DNA from: Candidatus Wolframiiraptor sp. EX4484-121
Lineage (GTDB): Archaea; Thermoproteota; Nitrososphaeria_A; Caldarchaeales; Wolframiiraptoraceae
Direction of reading: 5' to 3'
Length of the DNA: 45,545 nucleotides
Assembly (NCBI GenBank): GCA_002255105.1
Contig: NJEK01000005.1
Location: forward strand, 1 to 45,545
Shown: positions 7,873 to 15,880 of the stretch, in pieces
Numbering within the stretch: position 1 is the first letter of the stretch
Layout: each line of letters begins with the position of its first letter
Position numbers and translations under genes: made by a program
The notes under the pieces: generated by a model
What the model was told of the DNA's origin: nothing
The model's input: the letters and a program-made list of their open reading frames with translations, nothing else
Database searches by the model: none

Positions 7873-8291
7873 CTCCCCATAGATCCTTTGATGATCCTGC
7901 GGACGATTAACCCATATTCGCCGAAATACGTGAATTCTAGCTGGCTATAGTCCTTCCTAGGTCTTGAGGTCGCCGCGAACCTCGCCAGACAGAGTTCTCC
8001 AGGCCAAGGCTCTGAGGGGATCCAGCTCCATAAAGGATATCTCTTGAGGAAGTCTGTATAGCCCACCCCGGCGGCTAAGTCCACCCCGACATCCCTCACG
8101 ATCCAATTTGTGACGCGAGCTCCATAGTATGTGAGATTTATTAGGAGAAGGGGCGTCTCAACCATAACCCGATCATCCATAATCCTTATCCTCACATCGC
8201 CTGGAGCTTTAACTCTAAAGAGAGCTATTAGGCTGAGTGACAGGAGCCCGATGACCGATAGAATGCAGATCAGCAGGTTCAGCTTTTTCAA
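7869..8291 (-). pseudogene. Signal anchor and first half of the YidC-like domain, detached 5' part of the GH57 gene
   Basis: The 140-residue frame starts at TTG 8291. Residues 4-27 (LNLLICILSVIGLLSLSLIALF) are a signal peptide or anchor, so the intact protein would act outside the cell. What follows (RIRIMDDRVMVETPLLLINL, YGARVTNWIVRDV, and EYGLIVRRIIKGS near the end) matches the opening strands of a YidC-periplasmic-like domain. The frame then stops (TGA 7871-7869) just as the GH57 frame begins. The central strands of the domain are absent from both, so an internal deletion plus frameshift fits better than a natural two-gene split. Confidence 0.65.
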
Positions 8292-8317
8292 GCCAAGGAG
8301 TTCCTTAAGATCGGCGA

Positions 8318-8325
8318 GTTAAAGA
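8318..8325 (-). promoter_or_regulatory. Possible TATA box for the GH57 gene
   Basis: The minus strand reads TCTTTAAC about 30 bases before the TTG at 8291, giving a leaderless start. Weak on its own. Confidence 0.35.
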
Positions 8326-8351
8326 CCTTATCACAAGATCTTTGGAGACTG

Positions 8352-8461
8352 CGAGGTCATTCCGATGAGAGATTCTCCTCCGTGATCTCGGCGAATAATT
8401 GGTCTAACTCGGGGTCTCGACCCCGTTCTTCCTGAAGAATTTGACGATGTTCTTCAGATCC
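8352..8461 (-). repeat. Diverged duplicate of the rio1 3' end (copy 1)
   Basis: About 110 bases match 9851-9965, the last 36 or so codons of rio1, at roughly 85% by eye with several 1-nt gaps. Both keep TGATCTCGGCGAATA and TTCTTCCTGAAGAAT. Read on the minus strand, this copy can still encode ELDQLFAEITEENLSSE, like the rio1 tail EPDQLFAEITGREPFASE, but the frame upstream is not rio1. It is a gene fragment, not a gene. Confidence 0.85.
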
Positions 8462-8741
8462 ATCATGGAGTAGTTCAAGGCTACCGCGGTAACCGCTACT
8501 GGCTAAGAGGTGAGGTTGAGGGTGACTAAGGCGATCGTGAAGTTTGGCGGAAAGGAATTTACATGTAGGTCGTGTATAACGCTCGGCGTGAGGAAATCCC
8601 CTACTGGGTAAAGAGATCTTGAAGCAGACAGGCTTATTATATAATCCTCCAAGCGAGTTAAAGCCCCCAATTAAGTGAAAGTTCAGGAAGAGCTGAGCGA
8701 TTACTTCATGTATTAAGAAGATCAGGCGTTGCAGACGAAAT
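8462..8741. other. Non-coding remnant DNA between the rio1-tail copy and the AT-rich gene
   Basis: All six frames are short or full of stops and no known element is recognised. It contains a palindrome TACCGCGGTA and stretches that could be old coding sequence. An open minus-strand frame (8357-8842) that runs through it has no protein-like character apart from the rio1-like tail. Confidence 0.4.
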
Positions 8742-9761
8742 ATGATGATGAGAATCGTTATGGGATCCAAGATTTTTGAGCGAAGCGAATTTGAAAGTGA
8801 AGCAGAGTTGGAGGAAGTTGTCCGGTCGCATTCTAATATCATTTTTGGCGATGATATTATCTATATTCCTCAAAAGCTGATAACAACCTTGCAAGGATTT
8901 AGTACCGTTCCCGAGGCAATTGTGGTTGATTTGGATGCTGAGCAGTGGTATATTGTTGAGGTTGAATTGGCTAAGCATGGAATGTGGTCTCATATTGCTC
9001 CTCAAATAACGAAGCAGATAGTAGCCGCGGAAAATCCAAGAGTAAGAAAGGAAATAGTTCAAGTAGCCATTAATGAGATTGAGAAATCAGATACGTTAAA
9101 ACAAAGGCTTGGAGAGAAAGGGGTGCACGAGATAAAAGTATTAGGTTTTCTGCAAGAGATCTTAGAAAAAGATCCTCTAATGGTGATTCCCATAGATGCT
9201 ATTCCACAAGATTTAGAGGCTTTTGCAAAGGTGTTAAACCGAGATCTTGTGCCTGTGCTGGTTGAGAAATATGAAAGCAAAGATGGGGAAATTGCTTATA
9301 GGATAGTTTCCAGCAAACTTGTTGTCCTACCTCCAGAAGATACGGATCAAGGAAAAATTAGCGAGGAGGAATTCTTAAAGAAATGCGAAAGGCCGGGGGT
9401 GATTCTTTATCATCGTTTGAAAGAGTTAGCGAAAGCTGTAGGTGATGAGCTTATTCCTGGAAAATCATCTTTCTCGTATTACGTAGTTACGAAAGGTGGT
9501 AAAAAGTTTTGCCCGTTCACGATATGGCCTGACGGGGTCGCTATCTACAAGCTTCGTTTTACCGAAAAACATGGGGTTAAGGAGGAAGTTCATTCCAAGT
9601 TCAGAGAAAGTCTCTTGAAAATCGAATCGCTTAAGAACAAGTATGATTTAATGAAAATACCGATAATGAGCACTCATGCGGGCGAGATTAGCGAATATGA
9701 GATAGATTTGTTTATCGAGGCTTTTAAAGAATTCCGAAATTCCATTGCCAAGACATCTTGA
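8742..9761 (+). CDS. Hypothetical protein with a possible PD-(D/E)XK nuclease-like N-terminal domain; likely acquired
   Basis: The 339-residue protein differs from its surroundings: it is A+T-rich and uses many A/T-ending codons. In the N-terminal domain, ELEEVVRSHSNIIF, then PEAIVVDLDAEQWYIVEVEL and the QITKQIVAA helix follow the layout of PD-(D/E)XK nucleases (helix Glu, Asp, E-x-E in place of E-x-K, then Gln). This is only a fold-level guess. The C-terminal part (FCPFTIWPDGVAIYKLRF, KIESLKNKYDL, GEISEYEIDLFIEAF) is a separate, unrecognised domain. Four ATGs (8742, 8745, 8748, 8760) compete; 8760 is plausible because GSKIFERSEFESEAE follows. The gene lies between two diverged copies of the rio1 end, which suggests insertion or a duplication-linked gain. 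Confidence 0.75.
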   Translation: MMMRIVMGSKIFERSEFESEAELEEVVRSHSNIIFGDDIIYIPQKLITTLQGFSTVPEAIVVDLDAEQWYIVEVELAKHGMWSHIAPQITKQIVAAENPRVRKEIVQVAINEIEKSDTLKQRLGEKGVHEIKVLGFLQEILEKDPLMVIPIDAIPQDLEAFAKVLNRDLVPVLVEKYESKDGEIAYRIVSSKLVVLPPEDTDQGKISEEEFLKKCERPGVILYHRLKELAKAVGDELIPGKSSFSYYVVTKGGKKFCPFTIWPDGVAIYKLRFTEKHGVKEEVHSKFRESLLKIESLKNKYDLMKIPIMSTHAGEISEYEIDLFIEAFKEFRNSIAKTS

Positions 9762-9850
9762 TAATGGTCTTATTGGCTACTGGCATCTCCATAGTCTTGT
9801 GCCGTGTAAGGGCGTCAAGTAAGCAGTAGTCGACAGTTTGAAGCTACCTT

Positions 9851-9965
9851 CGAGGATCATTCCGATGCGAAGGGCTCTCTTCCCGTGATCTCGGCGAATA
9901 GTTGATCTGGTTCGGGGACTTCGACCCCATTCTTCCTGAAGAATCTGACGATGTTCTTCAGATCC
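9851..9965 (-). repeat. rio1 3' end, copy 2 (parent copy)
   Basis: This is the intact counterpart of the repeat at 8352-8461 and lies inside and just past the functional rio1 gene. The two copies are in the same orientation and bracket about 1.4 kb. Confidence 0.8.
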
Positions 9966-10672
9966 CTTAGTAGGAGGGGGTCTGCGATGGGTTGCTCAAC
10001 CCTAACCGCCTGAGATAGATCTATTAGGATTATATCGTTGTTTGGGAGGATGAAGATATTGTATTCGCTTAGGTCTCCGTGGATTAGCCTCGCGTCCCTA
10101 TACAACCTCTTGACCGCCTCGACCACCCTTGGATAGATCTCCTCATAATCCTCTCTCTCGAGCTCGATCTCGACGAGGGTTGGATATCTCTTTCCATCCT
10201 CGCCTACGAACTCCATCCCTAGGACGTTGTTCCTTACGAAGTATGGTTTTGGGACGGGGACTCCGGCCTCATATGCTGCCTCCAGGTTGCTATACTCTCT
10301 TTTGGCCCATAGGTAGATGAAGTCTCTGAAGTCCCTTGGAACCCGCTTAAACCTCGGATCATACATGGCGTACATCATCCTCCTCTTCCTGAACTCCGCG
10401 CTTATCACCAAGTAGATCTTCACCGCAAGATCCACGTCATCTCTCCCCTTGGCGAGGTAGATCCTAGACTCCTTCCCGGCGCTGACAACCCCATAGAACT
10501 CCTTTATCAGGCCTCTATTCATCAGGGAGTAGATCGTCATGAGGGTTTGGCGGTCGAAGACCTCCTCCAAGACCTCGTCGAGCTCAGACCTCCTCCTGAG
10601 ATATCTCTGCTCCCTCTCATACCTATACTCTCGAATTCTAAGCCTCTTCTCTATCCTCTTCTCATCCGGCAA
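9857..10672 (-). CDS. rio1: RIO-type atypical serine/threonine protein kinase (Rio1 family)
   Basis: RIO kinases act in maturation of the small ribosomal subunit. The 271-residue protein has the RIO ATP-loop SAGKESRIYLA (about 64-74), the ATP-binding Lys in VDLAVKIYL (Lys85), the catalytic loop LIHGDLSEYNIF, and the metal-binding IDLSQAV. The N-terminal helix is very Arg/Glu-rich, as in archaeal Rio1. The start is TTG 10672, backed by a TATA box at 10701-10710. It shares the strand with the aIF1A gene just upstream, a common archaeal pairing of translation genes. Confidence 0.95.
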   Translation of the reverse strand: MPDEKRIEKRLRIREYRYEREQRYLRRRSELDEVLEEVFDRQTLMTIYSLMNRGLIKEFYGVVSAGKESRIYLAKGRDDVDLAVKIYLVISAEFRKRRMMYAMYDPRFKRVPRDFRDFIYLWAKREYSNLEAAYEAGVPVPKPYFVRNNVLGMEFVGEDGKRYPTLVEIELEREDYEEIYPRVVEAVKRLYRDARLIHGDLSEYNIFILPNNDIILIDLSQAVRVEQPIADPLLLRDLKNIVRFFRKNGVEVPEPDQLFAEITGREPFASE

Positions 10673-10700
10673 AACCGTTCTCCAGATAACCTGATTTGGG

Positions 10701-10710
10701 ATATTTAATA
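10701..10710 (-). promoter_or_regulatory. TATA box for rio1
   Basis: The minus strand reads TATTAAATAT, centred about 33 bases before TTG 10672. Confidence 0.5.
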
Positions 10711-10721
10711 AGGATGTTGAT

Positions 10722-11001
10722 CTATTCTGTCAGCCTCTCTTTTAGGAAGTCTGGGATCACCCCCTGCTCGGCGAGCTTCAACGCCTGAACTTTAGTAAAC
10801 CTCCACCAAACATCTCCACGCTTATCCCTCTGGAAATCCCATGGACTCACCAAGACTAGATCTCCCTCCCTCATCGCTGCACTCGACCAAGACCCTGTCA
10901 TAGCCGTACATCTTGACCACTACCCCGTAAACGTCCCCGGGCCCGGGCTCGACCAGCTCCTCGAGCTCGTCCGGCTCCGACACGATCTTACGCTTACCCA
11001 T
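10722..11001 (-). pseudogene. eif1A: Translation initiation factor aIF1A with an internal deletion and frameshift
   Basis: aIF1A binds the small-subunit A site during initiation. The first part reads MGKRKIVSE, then GDVYGVVVKMYGYDRVLVEC, typical of the OB-fold start. The rest, in another frame, reads MREGDLVLVSPWDFQRDKRG, RFTKVQALKLAEQG, ending FLKERLTE before TAG 10724-10722. Between them, at 10875, about 18 residues of the OB fold (the RIPG-type stretch) and the reading frame are missing. Taken alone, the first frame would stop 48 codons after the start in nonsense sequence. As the factor is normally essential and single-copy, an assembly error or a second copy elsewhere is likely. The gene is too broken to appear as one long frame. 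Confidence 0.85.
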
Positions 11002-11026
11002 CTCTCTAGATTATCACGTCTTCGGG

Positions 11027-11036
11027 ATTTTAAAAG
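11027..11036 (-). promoter_or_regulatory. TATA box for the aIF1A gene
   Basis: The minus strand reads CTTTTAAAAT, about 30 bases before ATG 11001, giving a leaderless start. Confidence 0.55.
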
Positions 11037-11052
11037 GGTTGGCCGAAATAAC

Positions 11053-11060
11053 CTTAAATA
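11053..11060 (+). promoter_or_regulatory. TATA box for ilvE
   Basis: CTTAAATA is centred 27 bases before ATG 11084. This supports the internal start over the longer open frame beginning at 11039. Confidence 0.6.
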
Positions 11061-11083
11061 TCGACATCGTATCCTGCGAATCA

Positions 11084-11956
11084 ATGGCCGAGAGCGTAGT
11101 CTATATCGATGGGAAGTTTCTTCCAGAGTCTGAGGCGAAGATCTCGGTCTTCGATCACGGGTTCCTCTACGGGGACGGGGTCTTCGAGGGGATTAGGGCC
11201 TATAATGGGGTCGTCTTCAAGCTTGGAGAGCACGTCGATAGGCTCTACGACTCGGCGAGGTTCCTGAATATAGAGATCCCGATGAGTAAGGAGGAGCTGA
11301 TCCACGCGATCCTAGAAACCGTTAGGAGAAATGGGTTAAAGAGCTGCTATATTAGGGTTATAGTGACTAGGGGGGTTGGAGACCTAGGTCTGGATCCGAG
11401 AAGATGCCGAAAGCCCACCGTAATCATAATCGCTAAACCCATGGCTCGGCTCCTCGGAGAGAAGCCCATATCCTTGATAATCTCATCGGTTAGGAGGGAT
11501 GGGATCGACGCGACAAACCATCAGGCGAAGTCCCTAAACTATCTCAATAGCGTCTTAGCCAAGATGGAGGCGATAAATGCGGGGGCCGACGATGCCGTTA
11601 TGCTGGATAATAGGGGCTTCGTCTCCGAGGCGACCGCGGAGAACATCTTCATCGTGAAGGGTGGGAAGATCATAACGCCTCCCCCATCCTCCGGAATCTT
11701 GATGGGGATAACTAGAGAGTGCGTGATCGAGATAGCTAAGAGGCTTGGATACGAGGTCGTCGAAAGAGAAATAACCCCATTCGAGGTAATGACGGCCGAC
11801 GAGGTCTTCTTAACGGGAACGGCGGCGGAGATAGTCCCGGTCGAGCGGGTGAACGGTAGGAGGATCGGCCTGAGGGTTCCTGGACCGATAACTGAGAGAT
11901 TGATGCGGGAGTTCGATGGGCTGAAGAACGATCCCGGCCAGGGTGTTAAGATCTAG
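11084..11956 (+). CDS. ilvE: Branched-chain amino acid aminotransferase
   Basis: This is a PLP fold type IV transaminase for the last step of Val, Leu and Ile synthesis. The 290-residue protein has FDHGFLYGDGVFEGIRAY near the start, the PLP lysine in TNHQAKSLNYL (about Lys149), the SEATAENIFIV motif with the conserved Glu, and GITRECVIEIA and DEVFLTGTAAEIVPV at the C-terminus. The frame is open from 11039, but ATG 11084 is correct by family alignment and by the TATA box 27 bases ahead, giving a leaderless mRNA. It diverges from the aIF1A gene across an 82-bp promoter region. D-amino acid transaminase is a less likely alternative. Confidence 0.93.
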   Translation: MAESVVYIDGKFLPESEAKISVFDHGFLYGDGVFEGIRAYNGVVFKLGEHVDRLYDSARFLNIEIPMSKEELIHAILETVRRNGLKSCYIRVIVTRGVGDLGLDPRRCRKPTVIIIAKPMARLLGEKPISLIISSVRRDGIDATNHQAKSLNYLNSVLAKMEAINAGADDAVMLDNRGFVSEATAENIFIVKGGKIITPPPSSGILMGITRECVIEIAKRLGYEVVEREITPFEVMTADEVFLTGTAAEIVPVERVNGRRIGLRVPGPITERLMREFDGLKNDPGQGVKI

Positions 11957-12003
11957 CCCCCGAAAAACGTTATTTTAATCACCTAGGACACATTTCATCC
12001 GGA

Positions 12004-13209
12004 TTGAGGTCTAGGCGAGATCTTAGAAGGACTAATATAATAATCGCCGTAGTAGCCGTGCTCGTCTCGGCGGCGGCGTTCGCCGGAGGATACCTTATCG
12101 CGAGGATGGCCGTAACTTCTTCAACCATAACCGAGACCACGACGATCACGAGAGATCATTATTGGAATACTTCGATGACGTTGCTTAGGGAGACTCTCGA
12201 ATGGGTTGAGAGGGATAGGGGATTAAGATTTAACTGTAATGTAAGTCTGGTGGTCTTGACGAAGGAATGGGTGGCCGAGCACTGGGGCCTTGGATATCTA
12301 AACCGAACCGATATCAGGATCAAGGAAGAGCTCTACAAGGCGCTGTTCATGGTCCCCAAGGAATATAACTTGACGAGAATAAAGCTCGGTCAGAGCGGAT
12401 GCGTGGTCGCGGCATCCGCCGATAAAACAGTCTATGTGGTGAGGGAATACTTTGATCCGAGTAGGAAGGTTGAGGCTGGGGAGATCTTGGCGCATGAGCT
12501 CACCCACATCTTACAGGGAATCCACTTCAAGATACCTGTTGGTAGATTCCATGACGAGAAGCAGGCGATAAGAGCTGTCGTGGAGGGCGATGCGGGCACG
12601 GTGGCCACGGATTATCTCCTAGCCCATGGCGGAGTTAAGCAGGAGAGAGGCCATGAGGAAGGATATGATCCCATAACATCCATCTGGCTCTTCCCCTACC
12701 TATACGGCGAGGACTTCATCCGATATATTCGGGAGTTGAGGGGATGGGGGGGCGTGAATCAGGTCTATTCTAGGATGCCTAGATCGACCTCCGAGATCCT
12801 ACATCCGGAGAAATACGTCAGTGGATGGAGACCGACGATGGTTAAGATAGCGGTGAGGGTCGGCGATGGCTGGAGGCTTCAGCTAAGAGACAGGCTTGGA
12901 GAATACTTCATCAGACAGATGCTAAGAGCGCATCTCCCGATGGAGGTCGCCGTAAAGGCCGCGGATGGATGGAGGGGAGACCTACTAGAATACTATGCGA
13001 ATGACGGGAGAAGGCTTCTATACTGGAAGATAGCTTGGGAGGATCAGATGGAGCTGGAGGAATTTTTGAAAGCCTTCGAGAGGCTTCTCGAGGAAGTCGG
13101 AGCCGAGAGGATTGGAGAACATGCCTGGATTAAGGACGGGATTGATGTAAGATTGGTCGTGGATGGATCATCCGTGTTGATAATCGAGAACTTCAGCGCG
13201 GCGGGCTAG
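12004..13209 (+). CDS. Membrane-anchored zinc metallopeptidase-like protein (HExxH)
   Basis: The 401-residue protein starts at TTG 12004. Residues 11-35 form a signal anchor (NIIIAVVAVLVSAAAFAGGYL), followed by a Thr/Ser-rich linker, so the body is probably outside the cell. HELTH at about 164-168, followed 26 residues later by AVVEGDAGT (Glu about 194), matches the gluzincin zinc ligands (two His and a Glu), so it should be an active metal peptidase. The C-terminal 200 residues have no recognised domain. It follows ilvE on the same strand after about 47 bases. The substrate is unknown. Confidence 0.7.
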   Translation: MRSRRDLRRTNIIIAVVAVLVSAAAFAGGYLIARMAVTSSTITETTTITRDHYWNTSMTLLRETLEWVERDRGLRFNCNVSLVVLTKEWVAEHWGLGYLNRTDIRIKEELYKALFMVPKEYNLTRIKLGQSGCVVAASADKTVYVVREYFDPSRKVEAGEILAHELTHILQGIHFKIPVGRFHDEKQAIRAVVEGDAGTVATDYLLAHGGVKQERGHEEGYDPITSIWLFPYLYGEDFIRYIRELRGWGGVNQVYSRMPRSTSEILHPEKYVSGWRPTMVKIAVRVGDGWRLQLRDRLGEYFIRQMLRAHLPMEVAVKAADGWRGDLLEYYANDGRRLLYWKIAWEDQMELEEFLKAFERLLEEVGAERIGEHAWIKDGIDVRLVVDGSSVLIIENFSAAG

Positions 13210-13230
13210 CTCCAAGCCATTTGAAGTTTT

Positions 13231-14671
13231 TCAATCGTGAGATCTCTGGAGAATGTCGGCGATGAGCCTGAAATAATCCCTTAAGGCCGGATATAGCTTC
13301 CTGTAGATCTCAAGATAATATCTCTCATAGACCTTCACGTGATCTGGATCTGGATCAACCGTCTCCTCGATCCTCACGGCCCTCTCGACGGCCTCATGCA
13401 GGTCGCGGAATTTGTCTCCATAGCCTACTTCTCGACCCACCCCCTCTCGCGATTATCCTCTCGACTTTAACCCCTAACTCCTTAAAGATCTCGAGGCAGT
13501 CTCTCAAAGCGTATGTCACGCCCTCCATTATCGATCTAACTATATGCTGTCTTCCATGAGTTAGAGTTAGACCCAGAAATACGCCCCTCGCATATGGATC
13601 CATGTGAGGGGATCTCTCCCCGATCAGATATGGGAGGAAGATTAAGCCGTTTGATCCGGGCTTTATAGACTCTGCTTCCCTTAACAGGACCTCGTATGCG
13701 TCTCCATCTTTCAAGAGCTCCTTAAACCCCAATCCCTCGATGAACCAGCTTAAGGCCAAGCCCGCCGACAGTATCGATCCCTGAATACACCACTTTCCCG
13801 GAGATGCGTGGCAGAAGGTGTTTATCCGATATCTCGGATCGACCTTGGGCTCATCCACCGTCGTGAAGACCTGGCCGGCCGAGCCTATATTCGATGACAC
13901 AGCTCCAGGCTCTATTAACCCGCATCCAACAGCCCCTACCGGCGAGTCTCCCCCGCCGGTCGCGACCAATGTGCCTGGCTTAAGCCCGGTCTCCTCGGCC
14001 GCCTTATCAGAGGCCTCTCCAACGATCTCTACCGATTCGCGGACTTCGGGGAAGTATTCTTCCTCCAGACCTATGGCCGAAATGAGCTCTCTCGACCATC
14101 TTCTATCCCTGACGTTGAATAGTAGGGTTGATGAAGCATCCGAGTAATCCGTCGCGATCGAGTCTGTAAGCCTGAATCTTATGTAGTCTTTGGGGAGGAG
14201 GATTTGATGGATCTTCTTGAAGATCTCCGGCTCGTTCTCCCTTATCCAGAGGAGGGATGGGGCCATGAACCCGGGCATCGCGCGGTTACAAGCTATCTCC
14301 AACACCCTCTTCTTGCCCACAAGTTCATAGATCTTTCTGCATTGTCTCTCGCTTCTGGAGTCAGCCCAGATAATCGCAGGTCTTAGAGGCTTAAAGTCCT
14401 TGCCCAATATCACGGTTCCATGCATCTGGCCCGAGAATCCCACGGCCAAGATCCTCCGCGGTCCAAGAATATTTAACGCGGCTCTTATGGCCTCCTTTAC
14501 AGCCGACCACCAGCTCTCCGGATCTTGCTCGGCCCAATTCGGAGCCGGCGTAGATATAGGATACTTAGACGATGCTTGGGCCAACACGTTTCCATCCTCA
14601 TCTATTATGACCACCTTGGCGCTGGATGTCCCGAGATCCACGCCCATCAACGCGGCTTCAGTCATCGCCAT
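13231..14671 (-). pseudogene. xylB: Xylulokinase-like FGGY sugar kinase with an internal deletion and frameshift
   Basis: FGGY kinases phosphorylate ketopentoses or polyols; this one looks most like xylulokinase. The N-terminal part (14671 to about 13411) reads GVDLGTSSAKVVIIDEDGNV, GFSGQMHGTVILG, PAIIWADSRSE, ATGGGDSPVGAVGCG, FLPYLIGERSPHMDPYARG and ARGGGSRSRLW. It then shifts frame at 13411. The tail, FRDLHEAVERAVRIEETVDP, ends at 13231 in another frame. Comparison with the intact kinase at 33365-34879 shows that about 35 residues are gone, including the AALGSAIL segment that belongs to the second FGGY domain's nucleotide site. The encoded enzyme would not work. It sits in the sugar/polyol block. 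Confidence 0.85.
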
Positions 14672-14799
14672 AAGATTTCATACCGATAAAATAATAGGGT
14701 ATCTCTCGGCGTCAGCTACCCCAAGGCCCCTCATGGAAGTCGGGCGCGGGCTCTCATCATCGCCGAGAGAGTCTATCGAGGCCTCATAGTTAAGATTTT

Positions 14800-15876
14800 T
14801 TAAGAGATCTTTATCTGAACCTTCAGCGCGTTCCCCAACCTCTTTTCAGCGGTCTCTATCGCCCTTCCAGCCTCCTCGATGCCGAAGCTGTGGGTTAGGA
14901 GGGGTTTAACATCGACCAATCCCGCCTCTATTGCGTGTAGGGCTTCTGGGAAAGTGTATGGGGAGAGCCATGAGAAGACGTATTCCTTCTCTCCGAGGGT
15001 GCTATCCCATAGGGGTATGGAGATCGCGTGGGTTGGTTCGTAGGCCGCTCCCCCGAAGAAGACCGTAACGGACCTCGCTCCACCGATCCCCACCGCCAGC
15101 TGATTCGCTTCGAGATTTCCGGTGGCCACGAATATTCTCTCAACACCTTTACCGTCCGTCAGCTCCTTCACCCTCTCAACAGGATCCTCCGCATAATACT
15201 TGGAGTCTTTCTCCCTCACGTTTATCGCATAGTCCGCTCCAAGCCTCAACCCCGCCTCAAGCCTGTAATCCCTAGTCCCTATCAGGATTAGTGGAGATGC
15301 TCCCGAATGCTTTAGATACTGAACCACCATCAGCCCTATTGGGCCAGGCCCTATCACCGCGGCGGAGTTTCCAGGATTGAGCTTGAGCTTCCTCACGCCG
15401 TTTAGGGCGCAGGCAAGCGGCTCCGTGAACGCGGCTTCCTCGAAGCTCAGCTTCTCAGGTATTAGATGTAGATAGTTGTAGCGGACTAGGCAGTATTCCG
15501 CCATCCCCCCGTTCACGGTGACTCCCAAAACCGTCGGATGCTCGCACATGTTTGGATAGCCTTTCTTACATGACTCACATGCTCCGCACGCCATTACGGG
15601 CTCGGCTACAACCCTATCGCCCTCCTTCAAGATCCCGAGCTTCTTCGCGGTCTCGCCCAGCTCGACTATGGTTCCGGAGAATTCGTGGCCTAGCACTATC
15701 GGCGGGGGGACATCGGCCCTCCCCCTCCTATAATAAGCTATATCCGATCCACAGACCCCGCACGCCCTCACCTTAACCAAGACATCGTTGACTCCGACCT
15801 TGGGAACCGGGAGTTCCCGAACCTCTATATTCCTCGGCCCTAAGAGGACCGCTGCTTTCATAACTTCTTTAGACAT
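14800..15876 (-). CDS. Zinc-dependent medium-chain dehydrogenase (sorbitol/polyol dehydrogenase-like)
   Basis: The enzyme oxidises an alcohol or polyol to a ketone with NAD(P). The catalytic zinc ligands are in GVCGSD and GHEFSG, and the structural zinc cysteines are in MACGACESCKKGYPNMC. The Rossmann segment reads AAVIGPGPIGLMVVQYLK. Length (358-362 residues) is normal. The start is either ATG 15888 or ATG 15876; the latter has GGGTGA just ahead and is preferred. The gene overlaps or abuts the stop of the upstream TIM-barrel isomerase, so both are co-translated. Placed with a xylulokinase-like gene and isomerases, it probably converts a polyol to a ketose such as xylulose. Threonine dehydrogenase is an alternative reading. 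Confidence 0.9.
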   Translation of the reverse strand: MSKEVMKAAVLLGPRNIEVRELPVPKVGVNDVLVKVRACGVCGSDIAYYRRGRADVPPPIVLGHEFSGTIVELGETAKKLGILKEGDRVVAEPVMACGACESCKKGYPNMCEHPTVLGVTVNGGMAEYCLVRYNYLHLIPEKLSFEEAAFTEPLACALNGVRKLKLNPGNSAAVIGPGPIGLMVVQYLKHSGASPLILIGTRDYRLEAGLRLGADYAINVREKDSKYYAEDPVERVKELTDGKGVERIFVATGNLEANQLAVGIGGARSVTVFFGGAAYEPTHAISIPLWDSTLGEKEYVFSWLSPYTFPEALHAIEAGLVDVKPLLTHSFGIEEAGRAIETAEKRLGNALKVQIKIS

Positions 15877-15880
15877 GCTC

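Noticed and set aside
8357..8842. Long minus-strand open frame of about 161 codons.
   Set aside because: Its last 17 codons are the duplicated rio1 tail and the rest has no protein-like character and runs antisense over the AT-rich gene; it is a chance frame through remnant DNA.
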